Of a stretch of 64,000 nt of DNA, positions 32,068-41,014 are shown in pieces. Each line of letters opens with the position of its first letter. Position 1 is the first letter of the stretch. The DNA lies in contig NZ_AP024488.1 in assembly GCF_021654575.1 (NCBI RefSeq), positions 4,735,501 to 4,799,500 of the forward strand, read 5' to 3'. Below the pieces are notes generated by a model that saw nothing but the letters and a program-made list of their open reading frames with translations, did no database searches and was not told the DNA's origin. The translations under genes were made by a program, and so were the position numbers. The stretch comes from Desulfoluna limicola (lineage in GTDB: Bacteria > Desulfobacterota > Desulfobacteria > Desulfobacterales > Desulfolunaceae).

Positions 32068-32847
32068 TTACGCCACGGCCTCTTCAAGAAATACAACCGT
32101 TGCGGCCACCACCTCTTCCCGCTTTTCATGATGGGGAACATGGCGGCACGCTTCCACTTTCAGTGCGACGGATCCCGAAATGGATTGGCAGATCGCCTCG
32201 ACCTGGCCCCAGGAGCCATACTGATCGGCGTCCCCTTGGATCACGAGGGTGGGGGCGGTCACCGCCTTGATTGTTTCGGTGATGTCCCAGCTGCGATGGT
32301 CGGAAGAGAGCCAAGTGTCGGCCCACCGCCTGAAGGCTTTCTCTGTGTTGGGGCCATGGTACCTGGCCAGTTTCTCCTGGAATAGCCCTCTTTCAAACGA
32401 GACCTCAGCATCGGCGATCCCTTTGATGGTGAGGTCATCCACATACACGTGGCAGGACTCGGCAAGGATGCCGGTCGTTCGCTCGGGAAAAAGCGCGCCG
32501 AAAAGAAGGGCAATGGTTCCGCCGTCGCTGTGCCCGAAAAAGTAGGCCTGCTCCAGGCCCAGGGTGTCCAGGACCGCCGGAAGCATTGTTTCCGCTTCGT
32601 AGAGAGGGTACTCGGAATTCGCATCCCAGCGGGTCAACGGGGAGGATTTTCCATACCCCCAACGATCCCAGGCCCACACCGTTCTCCCCGTAGCCTGGCT
32701 CAGCGCTTCAGGAAAGTCATGCCACATGCCCACACAGCCCAGCCCCTCATGCAAAAGCACAAGGGGGGCATCGGAAGCGTTTGTTCCCTCCACACGGATG
32801 GCGTAGATCTCCTGGCCCAATACGGAGAGAACCTGTTCCTCACGCAT
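32068..32847 (-). CDS. alpha/beta hydrolase
   Basis: Hydrolase of unknown substrate, 259 aa. Oxyanion-side LHEGLGCVGMWHDFP, nucleophile elbow GHSDGG (Ser), acid in VIQGDADQYG and His in CRHVPHHE complete the triad. The Asp after the Ser (GHSDGG) is common in MhpC/BphD-like enzymes. The start is placed at the ATG overlapping the yjjX stop by 8 bases; a GTG 18 bases earlier is an alternative. It is last in the panE-yjjX-hydrolase operon. The lack of a signal peptide indicates a cytoplasmic enzyme. Confidence 0.88.
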   Translation of the reverse strand: MREEQVLSVLGQEIYAIRVEGTNASDAPLVLLHEGLGCVGMWHDFPEALSQATGRTVWAWDRWGYGKSSPLTRWDANSEYPLYEAETMLPAVLDTLGLEQAYFFGHSDGGTIALLFGALFPERTTGILAESCHVYVDDLTIKGIADAEVSFERGLFQEKLARYHGPNTEKAFRRWADTWLSSDHRSWDITETIKAVTAPTLVIQGDADQYGSWGQVEAICQSISGSVALKVEACRHVPHHEKREEVVAATVVFLEEAVA

Positions 32848-33403
32848 GGCCCGTGCCCTTTCCACGCGCCGTAAGGGCCACCAGCGCCATGGTCACCGCC
32901 GGCACCATGTAGTCGGCGCGGGTGACGGCACCGCCCGAAAGGATCCCGATGAGACCCTCTGCATAACCGATGCGCGTATTTTCAGAAAGCCCGGCCCGAT
33001 GAACGGCCTCATCCAGCTCGCAGCACTCCGAAATCACCATGTTGCAGACGGACGAGGGCAGCTCAAAGGCCGGTCCCACGCCCCGATGAAAGCACTCACC
33101 ATCATAAATCACACAGGCCGTGAGGTTCATGTAGCCGGTGACGGTGCCCTCAACCGGCACCAGGCCGGATTCCAGGCCAACCCCATAGCCAGTCCCGCTA
33201 CGGGCACCCATCGCTCGGTTGTCCGCACCTTTGAGGGTCTCTTCGTACCCCACCGGCTGGTCCGAAACCCCGGACGGTGACGCGAAGGTCACAAAGGTGG
33301 CCCCATCAAACGCCGAAAAGCCGGCAAAAGCCCGCTTTACCGCGTCAAGCTTGTTGGGGTTGCCAGAGCCCACCGCCACCACCAACGCATCGTCTCCTGA
33401 CAT
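32840..33403 (-). CDS. yjjX: inosine/xanthosine triphosphatase (YjjX/DUF84 family)
   Basis: House-cleaning nucleotidase hydrolysing non-canonical ITP/XTP; 187 aa. The N-terminal VAVGSGNPNKLDAVKRAF matches the NTPase nucleotide-binding start and SGVSDQPVGYEETLKGADNRA is the YjjX signature. Other conserved stretches are GVGLESGLVP and ENTRIGYAEGLIGILSGGAVTRADY. The ATG overlaps the stop of panE by one base (TGATG), and the end overlaps the hydrolase start, so the three genes are tightly coupled. Confidence 0.9.
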   Translation of the reverse strand: MSGDDALVVAVGSGNPNKLDAVKRAFAGFSAFDGATFVTFASPSGVSDQPVGYEETLKGADNRAMGARSGTGYGVGLESGLVPVEGTVTGYMNLTACVIYDGECFHRGVGPAFELPSSVCNMVISECCELDEAVHRAGLSENTRIGYAEGLIGILSGGAVTRADYMVPAVTMALVALTARGKGTGHA

Positions 33404-34353
33404 CACGCACAATCCTTTTCCAGAAACCCAATGATATCCAAAACCGTTCGGTTCACGGGAACCGATACCCCGTGCAACTCACCCAGGCGAACCACCTCAC
33501 CGGTGAGCGCATCGATTTCGGTCTTTTTGCCCGCCTTCAGGTCCTGCAGGGTCGATGACACATGGTGAGCGGCTGTGGGGATAAGTTCACCGGTGAGAAC
33601 CTTGAAGTAGTCTTCCGGGGTATCCCACCAGGTTCGGTAACCGGCAGCCTCCATGACGGCAAAAATTTCGTCCACCACGGAACGAACCAGACGAAGGCCT
33701 TCGGGGTGCTCAGAGAGTTTGCCGTAAGGCACCCCGAAGATGGCCCCGAGGGAGTTGAGAGAGCCGTTAAAGAGCATCTTGGCCCAGATATCCCGCCCCA
33801 CATCGTCTGACGCGCTGCAGGAGAGCCCACCCCTTGTGAGGGCGTCAGCAAGGGGATCCAGCTCGCCGTTCAGGGGACGGTCAAGGTGCCCCATGGAGAT
33901 GGGGGCCACATGGACCGTGATGTGACTCGTGTTGGAAAACGGACGGGCAAACCCGGTGATGACCCGGGCGTTGTACACCTTGCTTGCATCCACAAACGCG
34001 GCAAACCGTTCCCGGTTTCCCCAGCCGTTCTGGCAGAGCACCACCGAGGTACCGGGCCCAATCAGTCCGGGGACCTGCGAAAGCTCTTCTCCCGCCTGGG
34101 CCGTTGCACTGGACTTGGTGCAGACAAGAACATAATCGTAAGGACCGTTTTCTTGAAACACCTCAGGAGAGGCCCCGGCCCGGACATTCCGGTACACCGA
34201 CTTCCCCAAAATACCCATGCGCTTGAGGCCCTCTGTCTCCAGAGCCTCCACACCGGCCTGCCGGGTCACAATATCAGGGGCCACCCCTGCCTCAGCCAAA
34301 CACGAGGCAAGCCCCAGGCCGACAGCGCCACCCCCAAACACCAACACCCTCAT
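33403..34353 (-). CDS. panE: 2-dehydropantoate 2-reductase (ketopantoate reductase)-like
   Basis: NADPH-dependent reduction of ketopantoate to pantoate in coenzyme A synthesis; 316 aa. The Rossmann motif VFGGGAVGLGLASCLAEAG starts the protein. The central VCTKSSATAQA and QNGWGNRE segments match the ApbA/PanE N-domain, and the C-domain has the catalytic-Lys region DIWAKMLFNGSLNSLGAIF. The C-terminal KTEIDALTGEVVRLGELHGVSVPVN is typical of the family. It heads the operon; AAAGGATT precedes the ATG. Some ApbA-like proteins act on other ketoacids, so the exact substrate is inferred. Confidence 0.88.
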   Translation of the reverse strand: MRVLVFGGGAVGLGLASCLAEAGVAPDIVTRQAGVEALETEGLKRMGILGKSVYRNVRAGASPEVFQENGPYDYVLVCTKSSATAQAGEELSQVPGLIGPGTSVVLCQNGWGNRERFAAFVDASKVYNARVITGFARPFSNTSHITVHVAPISMGHLDRPLNGELDPLADALTRGGLSCSASDDVGRDIWAKMLFNGSLNSLGAIFGVPYGKLSEHPEGLRLVRSVVDEIFAVMEAAGYRTWWDTPEDYFKVLTGELIPTAAHHVSSTLQDLKAGKKTEIDALTGEVVRLGELHGVSVPVNRTVLDIIGFLEKDCA

Positions 34354-34371
34354 CTTTCGAATCCTTTCTTA

Positions 34372-34588
34372 GCCTCCGGCGGCCCTGCCGGGGGCCCTGC
34401 CGGGGGCCAAACTTTTAAAAAGTTTGACAAACAGGTCTTGGCTGCAAAGAGCCAAAACGTATGCGCTTGTGGCGTAAGGTGCATCTTCTTAACCTAAGCG
34501 CGAATGCGTACGCGAGACACTCAAAGCGACCGAACTCGTATCGCATTCGCCACCTGCTTTCGAGGTGGCTCACCTCGCTGCCGGAGGC
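34372..34588. repeat. composite intergenic repeat, A with internal duplication plus diverged B
   Basis: Bounded by GCCTCCGGCGG and CTGCCGGAGGC. The GGCCCTGCCGGGG unit of A is tandemly duplicated. The B half keeps the GCGAATGCG/CGCATTCGC arms and the CGAGGTG/CACCTCG hairpin but has an altered core, with compensating changes that keep pairing. Confidence 0.8.
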
Positions 34589-34593
34589 GCGCT

Positions 34594-35889
34594 TTAATTC
34601 TGGCGCAGTTTCAGCCAGAGGATGGTCGCCTTCTCCTCCCCTTTGTTTTTCCAACGGGAGGGGCTGCGCTCCACCAGGTGAATCAGGGAGCCCTTCACGG
34701 CCTCCAGGTCCCGGCTGCCGCTCTGGAAGAGCACGCTGCCTTCGATGACAAAGCCCACCTCTTCGCATTTTTCATCAAAAAAGTGCTGCTTGATGACGCG
34801 TCCCGGTTCGATCTCGAGGAGCCACACTTCAAAACCGGTCTCCCCCCCTGAAGGGATCAGCTGACGGGCAAAGGCGCCTTTGCCTGTTATGCCGGGAATG
34901 TTGATGTCCTGCCACTGGGACGGTTCGTAGACCGGTGTGGCGTCTCCGGCAAAGGTGTCGGAGAAGAAGGAGCCGGTTTCCACGGCCAGAAGTTCCGCCA
35001 TGCGGAACAGAGCGGGAAGGGAGGGGTAGATCTGACCGTTTTCAATCTGGCTGATGGTGCTGGGGGTCACCCCAACCTGCCTGGCAAGTCCGGTCTGGGA
35101 GAGCCCTGCCGAGGTGCGGAAGTGCTTAAGCCGGCTACCGATATCGATGCGGCCCCACCCCTTCTGGTCGCCGGAGCCAAACACCACCTCACCATCCCTC
35201 ACCCAGTACCCCTGAGGCTTATTCAAGGGCCCGTGTTCGCGGCCTTCGGCTTTGATGAGGTTGAAGAAAAATTTCCCGCGTTTCACAGAGAGCTCGACCA
35301 CCACCTGGGCAATCTGGGCAATTCCGGCCTTGAGGCGATCGCTGTGGGCCCGGTGTTCGATAAGCCAATAGGCGATGGTGCTGAGCTCATAAAGTTTTGG
35401 GCAGGTTCGGGTGTAAAACTTAAGAACCCGTTCCTCGTCCCCCCAGAGATCCTGCATACCGGTAATGGATTCAAAGATGAACCGTGTGTCCACACCGTTT
35501 CCGGAAAGAGACCTCTCCAGGGCCAGGGAAAGGGCCTCTGGATCGGAAGGGTTCTCCACCAGCGTCACGTTGGGGTTTTTGTCGGTAGAGCTGTAATACT
35601 TGAGAAAAAGCTCACTGCCTCCGCCCTTTCCATGGGTAAAGCAGTCAAGAATGGTGAGTCCGGGTGCATCGGCCAACGCCCCCAATTTTTTCAGGAGGTT
35701 GTTGGGAGACCGGTCAAAACTGACGTAAATGACCGGTTTGTCTTCCCGGGCCGAAGCCTCCATAAGCTTCAGGCAGTAGTCTGAAGCCAGGCTTCCGGAG
35801 TCGTCGTGCCAGATAACGTTATCACCGATCCGAAGCCCGTCGAGGATCTCATCCACTTTGCCGATACCGGTTCCCGCCTTTTGGTGCAT
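34594..35889 (-). CDS. KaiC-like domain / XRE helix-turn-helix / cupin regulator
   Basis: 431 aa with three parts. Residues ~5-235 resemble a KaiC/RadA-type RecA fold (TGIGKVDEILDGLRIGDNVIW, KPVIYVSFDRSP, FIFESITGMQDLWG), but the usual GPPGTGKTT Walker A is replaced by HDDSGSLASDYC, so ATP binding is doubtful. Residues ~265-325 are an XRE helix-turn-helix (LKHFRTSAGLSQTGLARQVGVTPSTISQIENG, quoted in part: SQTGLARQVGVTPSTISQIE). Residues ~345-430 form a cupin (HFFDEKCEEVGFVIEGS). The ATG at 35889 follows GAGG by 8 bases. It lies downstream of the acyl-CoA dehydrogenase gene on the same strand, but a terminator-like hairpin separates them. Likely a metabolite-sensing transcription factor. Confidence 0.75.
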   Translation of the reverse strand: MHQKAGTGIGKVDEILDGLRIGDNVIWHDDSGSLASDYCLKLMEASAREDKPVIYVSFDRSPNNLLKKLGALADAPGLTILDCFTHGKGGGSELFLKYYSSTDKNPNVTLVENPSDPEALSLALERSLSGNGVDTRFIFESITGMQDLWGDEERVLKFYTRTCPKLYELSTIAYWLIEHRAHSDRLKAGIAQIAQVVVELSVKRGKFFFNLIKAEGREHGPLNKPQGYWVRDGEVVFGSGDQKGWGRIDIGSRLKHFRTSAGLSQTGLARQVGVTPSTISQIENGQIYPSLPALFRMAELLAVETGSFFSDTFAGDATPVYEPSQWQDINIPGITGKGAFARQLIPSGGETGFEVWLLEIEPGRVIKQHFFDEKCEEVGFVIEGSVLFQSGSRDLEAVKGSLIHLVERSPSRWKNKGEEKATILWLKLRQN

Positions 35890-36115
35890 CTTCACGTCCT
35901 CAAAGGTTGATGAGATCGAAAAAAGCCGGTGCCGTGGCCCCACCCCTTTGGACACCCAAGTCCTTGGGCGAGGCCTCTACCCCCGAATACAGACGACATG
36001 CTGACTTTTTTGCCCATCCTGGTTATGTGTGGTTCATAAGGGCGCCGGGGTCTGAAAGCACCGGGTCATCCCACACCACTGCCCGGCCAGGTAAACTACG
36101 CCCCCTATAATAACA

Positions 36116-36153
36116 AAGCCCGGAAGAGGATGCGAGGCAACTCTTCCGGGCTT
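36116..36153 (-). terminator. probable terminator of the acyl-CoA dehydrogenase gene
   Basis: 13-bp stem AAGCCCGGAAGAG/CTCTTCCGGGCTT with a 12-base loop; on the minus strand it ends in a short T-rich tail (TTTGTTA). It lies 48 bases after the stop. Confidence 0.65.
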
Positions 36154-36200
36154 GTATATAGCACTAATCAGGGATGAAATCCCTTAAAACGTATCATCGG

Positions 36201-38009
36201 TTATCCAATGAAGGCGTCTTCAGGCATTTCCATGATGGAACCGGTGAGGCCCTTCACGGCATCCATCTTGCCAAGGCCGATGGGCAGCATGTGCTCGATG
36301 AAGAACTTGGCGGTCACAACCTGACCTGTGTAGAATGCCTTGTCCTTCTTCTTGGCCTTTTCAATCTTGGGCTGAGCAACAGCAGCTCTCCAGAGGTGCA
36401 TCCAACCCATGATGAGGTCACCGCAGCACTCCTGGAAGAGGGTCGCGGAGCCGAAGGCATCAAGGATCTTCTCGCTCATGGCGGCACCGCCGATGGCCAT
36501 GGCGCACTCGCCGACCTTGTTCAGAGCAGCTTCAACCTTGGCAGCCATATCTTCGAGACCGGCTTCCTTGGCCTGAGCGATGGTGGCCTGAATCTCACCC
36601 ATCAGGTCCATCATGGGCTTGCCCTTCTTCATGCCGAGCTTACGGCCGAGGAGGTCCATGCCCTGAACACCGTTGGTGCCTTCGTAGATTGCGGTGATCT
36701 TGCAGTCACGGAGAAGCTGAGCCTGGGGATACTCTTCGATGAAGCCGTAGCCACCGTAAACCTGGATACCGAGGGAGCAAACTTCGAAGCCCTTATCGGT
36801 GCCGTAGCTCTTGGCAACGGGGGTGATGATTTCGATGAGGCCGTTGTACTTGTCCACGATGGCCTCGTCCTCAGCGGTGTGAACCATGTCGAAGCAGAAG
36901 CCCATGAAATAAAGAAGGGAGCGCATGCCATCCACGTAGGATTTCATGATGAGCAGGTTGCGACGAACGTCGGGGTGCTGGATGATGGGCACAGCCTTAG
37001 GCTCGGCTTCCAGCATGGAGAGCAGGTTGGGGCTCTGGATACGCTCTTTGGCGTAATTGACGGCGTTCATGTAAGAGGTGGTGGCAAAGCCGTGACCCTG
37101 CATAGCCACACCCTGACGGGCTTCGTTCATCATGAGGAACATGGCTTTCATGCCCTTGTTCTTCTCACCGATGAGGGTACCGCGGCACTTGCCTTTGGAA
37201 CCGAAAGCGATGGAGCAGGTGGCGTTGCCGTGGATACCCATCTTGTGCTCAACACCGGTAATGACAACGTCGTTGTCCTCACCGATGCTTCCGTCGTCGT
37301 TTACCCAGAACTTGGGAACGATGAAAAGGGAGATACCACGGGTACCTGAGGGAGAACCTTCGATACGAGCGAGAACAGGGTGGATGACGTTGGGAACGAG
37401 GTCAGAGTCGCCGCCGGAGATGAAGATCTTGTTACCCACGATGTTGTAGGTGCCGTCATCGTTGGGGGTGGCAATGGACTCGAGGGCGCCTACGTCGGTA
37501 CCTGCGTTGGCTTCGGTGAGACACATGGTGCCGCCCCACTCGCCGGAGTAGAGCTTCTTCAGGTAGAGTTCCTTCTGCTTGTCAGAACCGAGGGTGGCGA
37601 CGATGAGTCCGCAACCGTGGGTCAGACCGGGGTACATGAGGAAGGCGCAGTTGGCACCGGTGAAGAGCTCACCACAGGCAATGGAAACGGTGTGGGGAAG
37701 GCCCTGTCCGCCCACTGCGGGGTCGTCTGCCATGGCAACCCACTCGTTCTCGCAAAAGAGCTTGTAGGGCTTGTGGAATGAAGGGGGTACCTTCACCTGA
37801 CCGTTCTCGAGCTTTACGCCCTCTTCGTCACCGGTCTTCTGGGTGGGAAGAATTTCGTTTACGGCGAACTTACGGGCTTCAGTAAGAACCATATCGATGG
37901 TTTTCTTGTTGAAATCACCAAACTTCTCTGTCTCTGAAAGCTGAGCAACGTTCAGCATTTCGTGCAGAACAAAATCCTGGTCCCTGCGGTCTGCAATCTG
38001 TTGAGCCAT
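36201..38009 (-). CDS. acyl-CoA dehydrogenase, ~600-residue class
   Basis: FAD enzyme that introduces a double bond into acyl-CoA; 602 aa, the long form with an extra C-terminal domain (FadE5/DmdC-like size). Signatures: MCLTEANAGTDVGA and KIFISGGD in the N/middle domains, QVYGGYGFIEEYPQAQLLRDCKI and the catalytic Glu in IYEGTNGVQGMDLLGRKL. AAGGAGAG lies 8 bases before the ATG. A promoter is visible upstream, and a TetR gene precedes it on the same strand, so the TetR protein is the probable regulator. Chain length of the substrate is not readable. Products could join PHA or beta-oxidation pools. Confidence 0.93.
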   Translation of the reverse strand: MAQQIADRRDQDFVLHEMLNVAQLSETEKFGDFNKKTIDMVLTEARKFAVNEILPTQKTGDEEGVKLENGQVKVPPSFHKPYKLFCENEWVAMADDPAVGGQGLPHTVSIACGELFTGANCAFLMYPGLTHGCGLIVATLGSDKQKELYLKKLYSGEWGGTMCLTEANAGTDVGALESIATPNDDGTYNIVGNKIFISGGDSDLVPNVIHPVLARIEGSPSGTRGISLFIVPKFWVNDDGSIGEDNDVVITGVEHKMGIHGNATCSIAFGSKGKCRGTLIGEKNKGMKAMFLMMNEARQGVAMQGHGFATTSYMNAVNYAKERIQSPNLLSMLEAEPKAVPIIQHPDVRRNLLIMKSYVDGMRSLLYFMGFCFDMVHTAEDEAIVDKYNGLIEIITPVAKSYGTDKGFEVCSLGIQVYGGYGFIEEYPQAQLLRDCKITAIYEGTNGVQGMDLLGRKLGMKKGKPMMDLMGEIQATIAQAKEAGLEDMAAKVEAALNKVGECAMAIGGAAMSEKILDAFGSATLFQECCGDLIMGWMHLWRAAVAQPKIEKAKKKDKAFYTGQVVTAKFFIEHMLPIGLGKMDAVKGLTGSIMEMPEDAFIG

Positions 38010-38046
38010 AACTAAATCTCTCCTTATATTAAGACATTTGTAAGAT

Positions 38047-38075
38047 TATTTAAGGCGTTTTAACGGCCTTGTCAG
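38047..38075 (-). promoter_or_regulatory. acyl-CoA dehydrogenase promoter
   Basis: Minus strand: CTGACA (38070-38075, 5/6), 17-base spacer, TAAATA (38047-38052). The leader to the ATG is about 35 bases. The rest of the 353-base gap (38076-38362) shows no gene; a small TGACGGTCA palindrome (about 38333) could be a regulator site. Confidence 0.55.
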
Positions 38076-38362
38076 CTCTGAAATCTATTGCGATTCCACT
38101 CCACTACAACCACTTCCACTGAATCATTATTACGCAAAGCAGAACTATGTTTATTTCCCTCAAAAGAAATGCCTCGGGAATTTCCCACCTCACGCCCATT
38201 CCAGTTTCACTGACCACCCATGGCCATTGAAGTCTAATATTATCGGGCGAGTGCGAGGCCGCCGACATCAAGTCGACCGGCAGAAAAGCCTCAATTATTT
38301 ACGTTTGCTCGGCATTATTCCAAATTTTTACCTGACGGTCAATAAATATCCCACTGGCCCCC

Positions 38363-38992
38363 TCACTCGGAGACGCAGAACCCGTTGGTGAGCAGCTCAA
38401 AAGCCCGGTTTAACCACGCTTCAATGTCATAAGTTTCCCTGTTTTCGGAAACCCAGGGCCAGATGGACGAGAAAATCACCCCGTAAAACAGGGAGGCAAG
38501 GTCATCGGCCGGGTAGGGTCTGAACTCCCCTTTATCGACACCCTCCTTGAAGATCTCGGTGTAGGTGTCAACCATCCGCTCGTGCATGAGGTTGATGTCG
38601 GCGCTGAGTGCGGGGGAGAGAATCATGTCGATGCTGCTTCGAAGAGAGATGTAGACCCGAACGAACTCTTTGTTGTCCCTCAGGAAACGGGCATTGACCA
38701 TGAGGCAGGCGTACGCCCTCTCTTTGGGGGCAAGGTCTTTGCGGGCTGCCGCTTCGGCGATCAGTCTCCCAAGGCGGATGCCCCGGTCCATGACCATGTC
38801 GTGAAAGACCTGCTCTTTGCCGCTGAAGAACTTGTAGATCGTCCCCAGAGGGTACTCCGACTTCTGACTGATCTGGGCCATGGTGGTTCCGTAGTAGCCC
38901 CGCTCCGCAAAGACAGAGAGAGCCGCTGCAAGAATCTCTTCCCGGCGCCTTTTGTACTCCCGTTCCTTTCTGCTCAGTCCCGAATCCGTCAC
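38363..38992 (-). CDS. TetR/AcrR-family transcriptional regulator
   Basis: 209 aa. The N-terminal helix-turn-helix (residues ~15-60) reads ILAAALSVFAERGYYGTTMAQISQKS and PLGTIYKFFSGKEQVF (shown in parts). The C-terminal ligand domain ends ETYDIEAWLNRAFELLTNGF, of the type found in FadR/AcrR-like acyl-CoA or fatty-acid sensors. GGAGGAG precedes a GTG start. Its position immediately upstream of the acyl-CoA dehydrogenase suggests that gene as target; a promoter with consensus -35 lies just upstream. Confidence 0.92.
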   Translation of the reverse strand: MTDSGLSRKEREYKRRREEILAAALSVFAERGYYGTTMAQISQKSEYPLGTIYKFFSGKEQVFHDMVMDRGIRLGRLIAEAAARKDLAPKERAYACLMVNARFLRDNKEFVRVYISLRSSIDMILSPALSADINLMHERMVDTYTEIFKEGVDKGEFRPYPADDLASLFYGVIFSSIWPWVSENRETYDIEAWLNRAFELLTNGFCVSE

Positions 38993-39022
38993 GCCTCCTC
39001 CAAGTTAGTGAAATAAATTTTT

Positions 39023-39050
39023 ATATTATTAGGACTTATAATTCTGTCAA
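39023..39050 (-). promoter_or_regulatory. promoter of the TetR regulator gene
   Basis: Minus strand: consensus TTGACA (39045-39050), 16-base spacer, TAATAT (39023-39028), in a strongly AT-rich stretch. Confidence 0.6.
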
Positions 39051-39195
39051 GTTGTTTCTCGAAGAAGCCACAGAAAACTGCGAAGGACCAAAAGAGGCCG
39101 GCGAGCCCCCCCATTGGGTCCAATCTACCCGATGTTGTGCAGGCGTTGTGTTGCTGCCCAAGACCTTGGGGATGCCCCGGTTGTAACGGCCGAAC

Positions 39196-40200
39196 TTACG
39201 GGGTGATCTCTTCTTTGAGGAGGCAGCAGGCGACACGCCACGCCGGGTCTCCATTTTCTTTGTATACAATGTTTCCGGGCTGAATGATCCGGTTCATCAC
39301 ACACCCTTCTGCAATGGAAAGTTCAAAGAGGTCGGTTTCATTAATCCGGGGGGCGTTTTTCAGCCTGCCGTCCTCGATGGTCATGGCATGAACGGGGAAG
39401 TCCTCACACAAGGGGCAACGGTAGACCCGGCCGTTGGGAAACAGAAACAGGTTGTCGGCCACGTGCCCTGCACACTCAAAGGCCTCCCCCTCATCCAGGA
39501 ACACCTTGGGCCAGGTGACCTTGATTCCCCGCCGTGCGGCCTCTTCAGCCACCTTCGGCACCACCCCCACCCAGTTGTCACGGGTGACGCGCATGAGTCC
39601 GTCTTCCTCCGCCTCCTCTTTGGCCGAGTTGCCCCGGATCCCCAGCACCTGAATAAAGAAATGGTGGACCCCGAGGCGTTCGAGGAGTTCCGGCATCTGC
39701 TCCAGCTCATGGAGGTTGGCCCCGCTCACCGTGTAGATAAGGCTGGTGGAGAAGCCTTTGGCCACACTCTTTTGAATCCCCGAAACGCACATCTCCCAGG
39801 ACCCCTCCCCCCGCAGGGCGTCATTGGTACCGGCAGTGGCGCCATCGAGGCTGAAGGAGAGGGCATCCACCTCCTCAGGGGTCACTTTTTCCAGAATATC
39901 ATGGAAGAGGTAGCCATTGGTGTCGATGGTGATGGAGGCATACCCAAGGGCCCTGGCTTTCTTGACGGCCCGGGCGAGTTCGGGGTGCATGGTGGGTTCA
40001 CCGCCGAGAAAAATAATGTTGGCTTTTTTGGAGCGAGAGGCGAACAGGGCGAGCCACTCTTCGATGGTCTCGATGGGCAGGGTGTTGCTTCCGTGTTGGG
40101 GGGGGTTGATATAGCAGTGCCGGCAGGAGAGGTTGCATGCCGTCAGGATATGGAAAAACAGGTTGGTTGCGTCCTTGGTAAAGGAGACGGTCTTTTTCAT
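39196..40200 (-). CDS. radical SAM/SPASM-like protein
   Basis: 334 aa. Radical SAM cluster motif CNLSCRHCYI near residue 18, GGEPTMHPEL (SAM-contacting GGEP) and FSLDGATAGTNDALRG typical of the MoaA/PqqE/SPASM superfamily. C-terminal cysteines in AFECAGHVADNLF, VYRCPLCEDF, EGCVMN and ACCLL may hold auxiliary Fe-S clusters. AAGGACACACC precedes the ATG. No precursor peptide gene was found beside it, so whether it modifies a peptide, a protein or a small molecule is open. It follows the cNMP-binding protein gene on the same strand with a 137-base gap. Confidence 0.88.
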   Translation of the reverse strand: MKKTVSFTKDATNLFFHILTACNLSCRHCYINPPQHGSNTLPIETIEEWLALFASRSKKANIIFLGGEPTMHPELARAVKKARALGYASITIDTNGYLFHDILEKVTPEEVDALSFSLDGATAGTNDALRGEGSWEMCVSGIQKSVAKGFSTSLIYTVSGANLHELEQMPELLERLGVHHFFIQVLGIRGNSAKEEAEEDGLMRVTRDNWVGVVPKVAEEAARRGIKVTWPKVFLDEGEAFECAGHVADNLFLFPNGRVYRCPLCEDFPVHAMTIEDGRLKNAPRINETDLFELSIAEGCVMNRIIQPGNIVYKENGDPAWRVACCLLKEEITP

Positions 40201-40337
40201 GGTGTGTCCTTCTTATTCGGATCTTCAGACTGGGGCTTGGATTCCCCCCGACAATCTGCCGATCCGAACACGGACAAAAAGACCGCGGCATCAAATGGGA
40301 TGGCTGTGAGGCGGTGTAAGAAAGCCTCAGGCTGGCA

Positions 40338-40892
40338 TCACTGCTGCGAGCCCTCTATATGGCGCCTGATGATGACATTCATCTTCTCTTCTCTGATGCG
40401 CTGAAGATCCTGTTTGGTCTTGATCAATTCTTCGTTGGTTGCCCGAAGGCGGATGGACATGTACTCGGCAAAAATGCGGTAGAGAAGCAGAAGAAAATCG
40501 AGGCGCTCGTCGTGATCGGACCCGTCCCCTTCCAGTTTTTCCCCGGCCGTGGTGTTGACCGCAATGCAGGTCGTGCGGCCGATGGCTGTCACCGTGGCCG
40601 ATCGCTTCAGGGAGTCGATGATACGCATCTCCCCGAAAAGTTCGCCGATCTTGGTCAAGCGGGTGATCTCCACATCTTCTTTGGACACCCGGACGGAACC
40701 GGCAAGCAGAAAATAGAGCCAGGGGTCACGATCCCCTTCTTTGATGATCTTCTCACCGTCTTCATACTCTCGGATTTTACTCAGCTTGAGGAGTTTTCCA
40801 AGGTAACGGGTTTCGAAGTTCTTCAAAGCGGGAATGCTCATGAGTTTCTGGATATTCTGTATGTTATCCTTGAGATACCGCGTCTCGATCAT
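40338..40892 (-). CDS. cyclic nucleotide-binding domain protein
   Basis: 184 aa with a single cNMP-binding beta-roll (residues ~25-130: YEDGEKIIKEGDRDPWLYFLLAGSVRV and IGELFGEMRIIDSLKRSATVTA, shown in parts) followed by a ~50-residue amphipathic helix rich in Arg and Lys. It lacks the CRP helix-turn-helix, so it is more likely a sensory or regulatory subunit than a DNA-binding protein. In the phosphate-binding cassette the usual GE...RSA pattern is present (GELFGEM...KRSATV). GAGG precedes the ATG. Confidence 0.85.
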   Translation of the reverse strand: MIETRYLKDNIQNIQKLMSIPALKNFETRYLGKLLKLSKIREYEDGEKIIKEGDRDPWLYFLLAGSVRVSKEDVEITRLTKIGELFGEMRIIDSLKRSATVTAIGRTTCIAVNTTAGEKLEGDGSDHDERLDFLLLLYRIFAEYMSIRLRATNEELIKTKQDLQRIREEKMNVIIRRHIEGSQQ

Positions 40893-41014
40893 GAAGCCTC
40901 ATGCCCCCTTTCAAAATAGATCCACTGTGGGTCCACCGGCAATACCGGTCCATTTTTCAAATTAATCCCTGTTTACATATTATTCAATAAAAATTGTCAA
41001 AAAGAGATTTTTTT

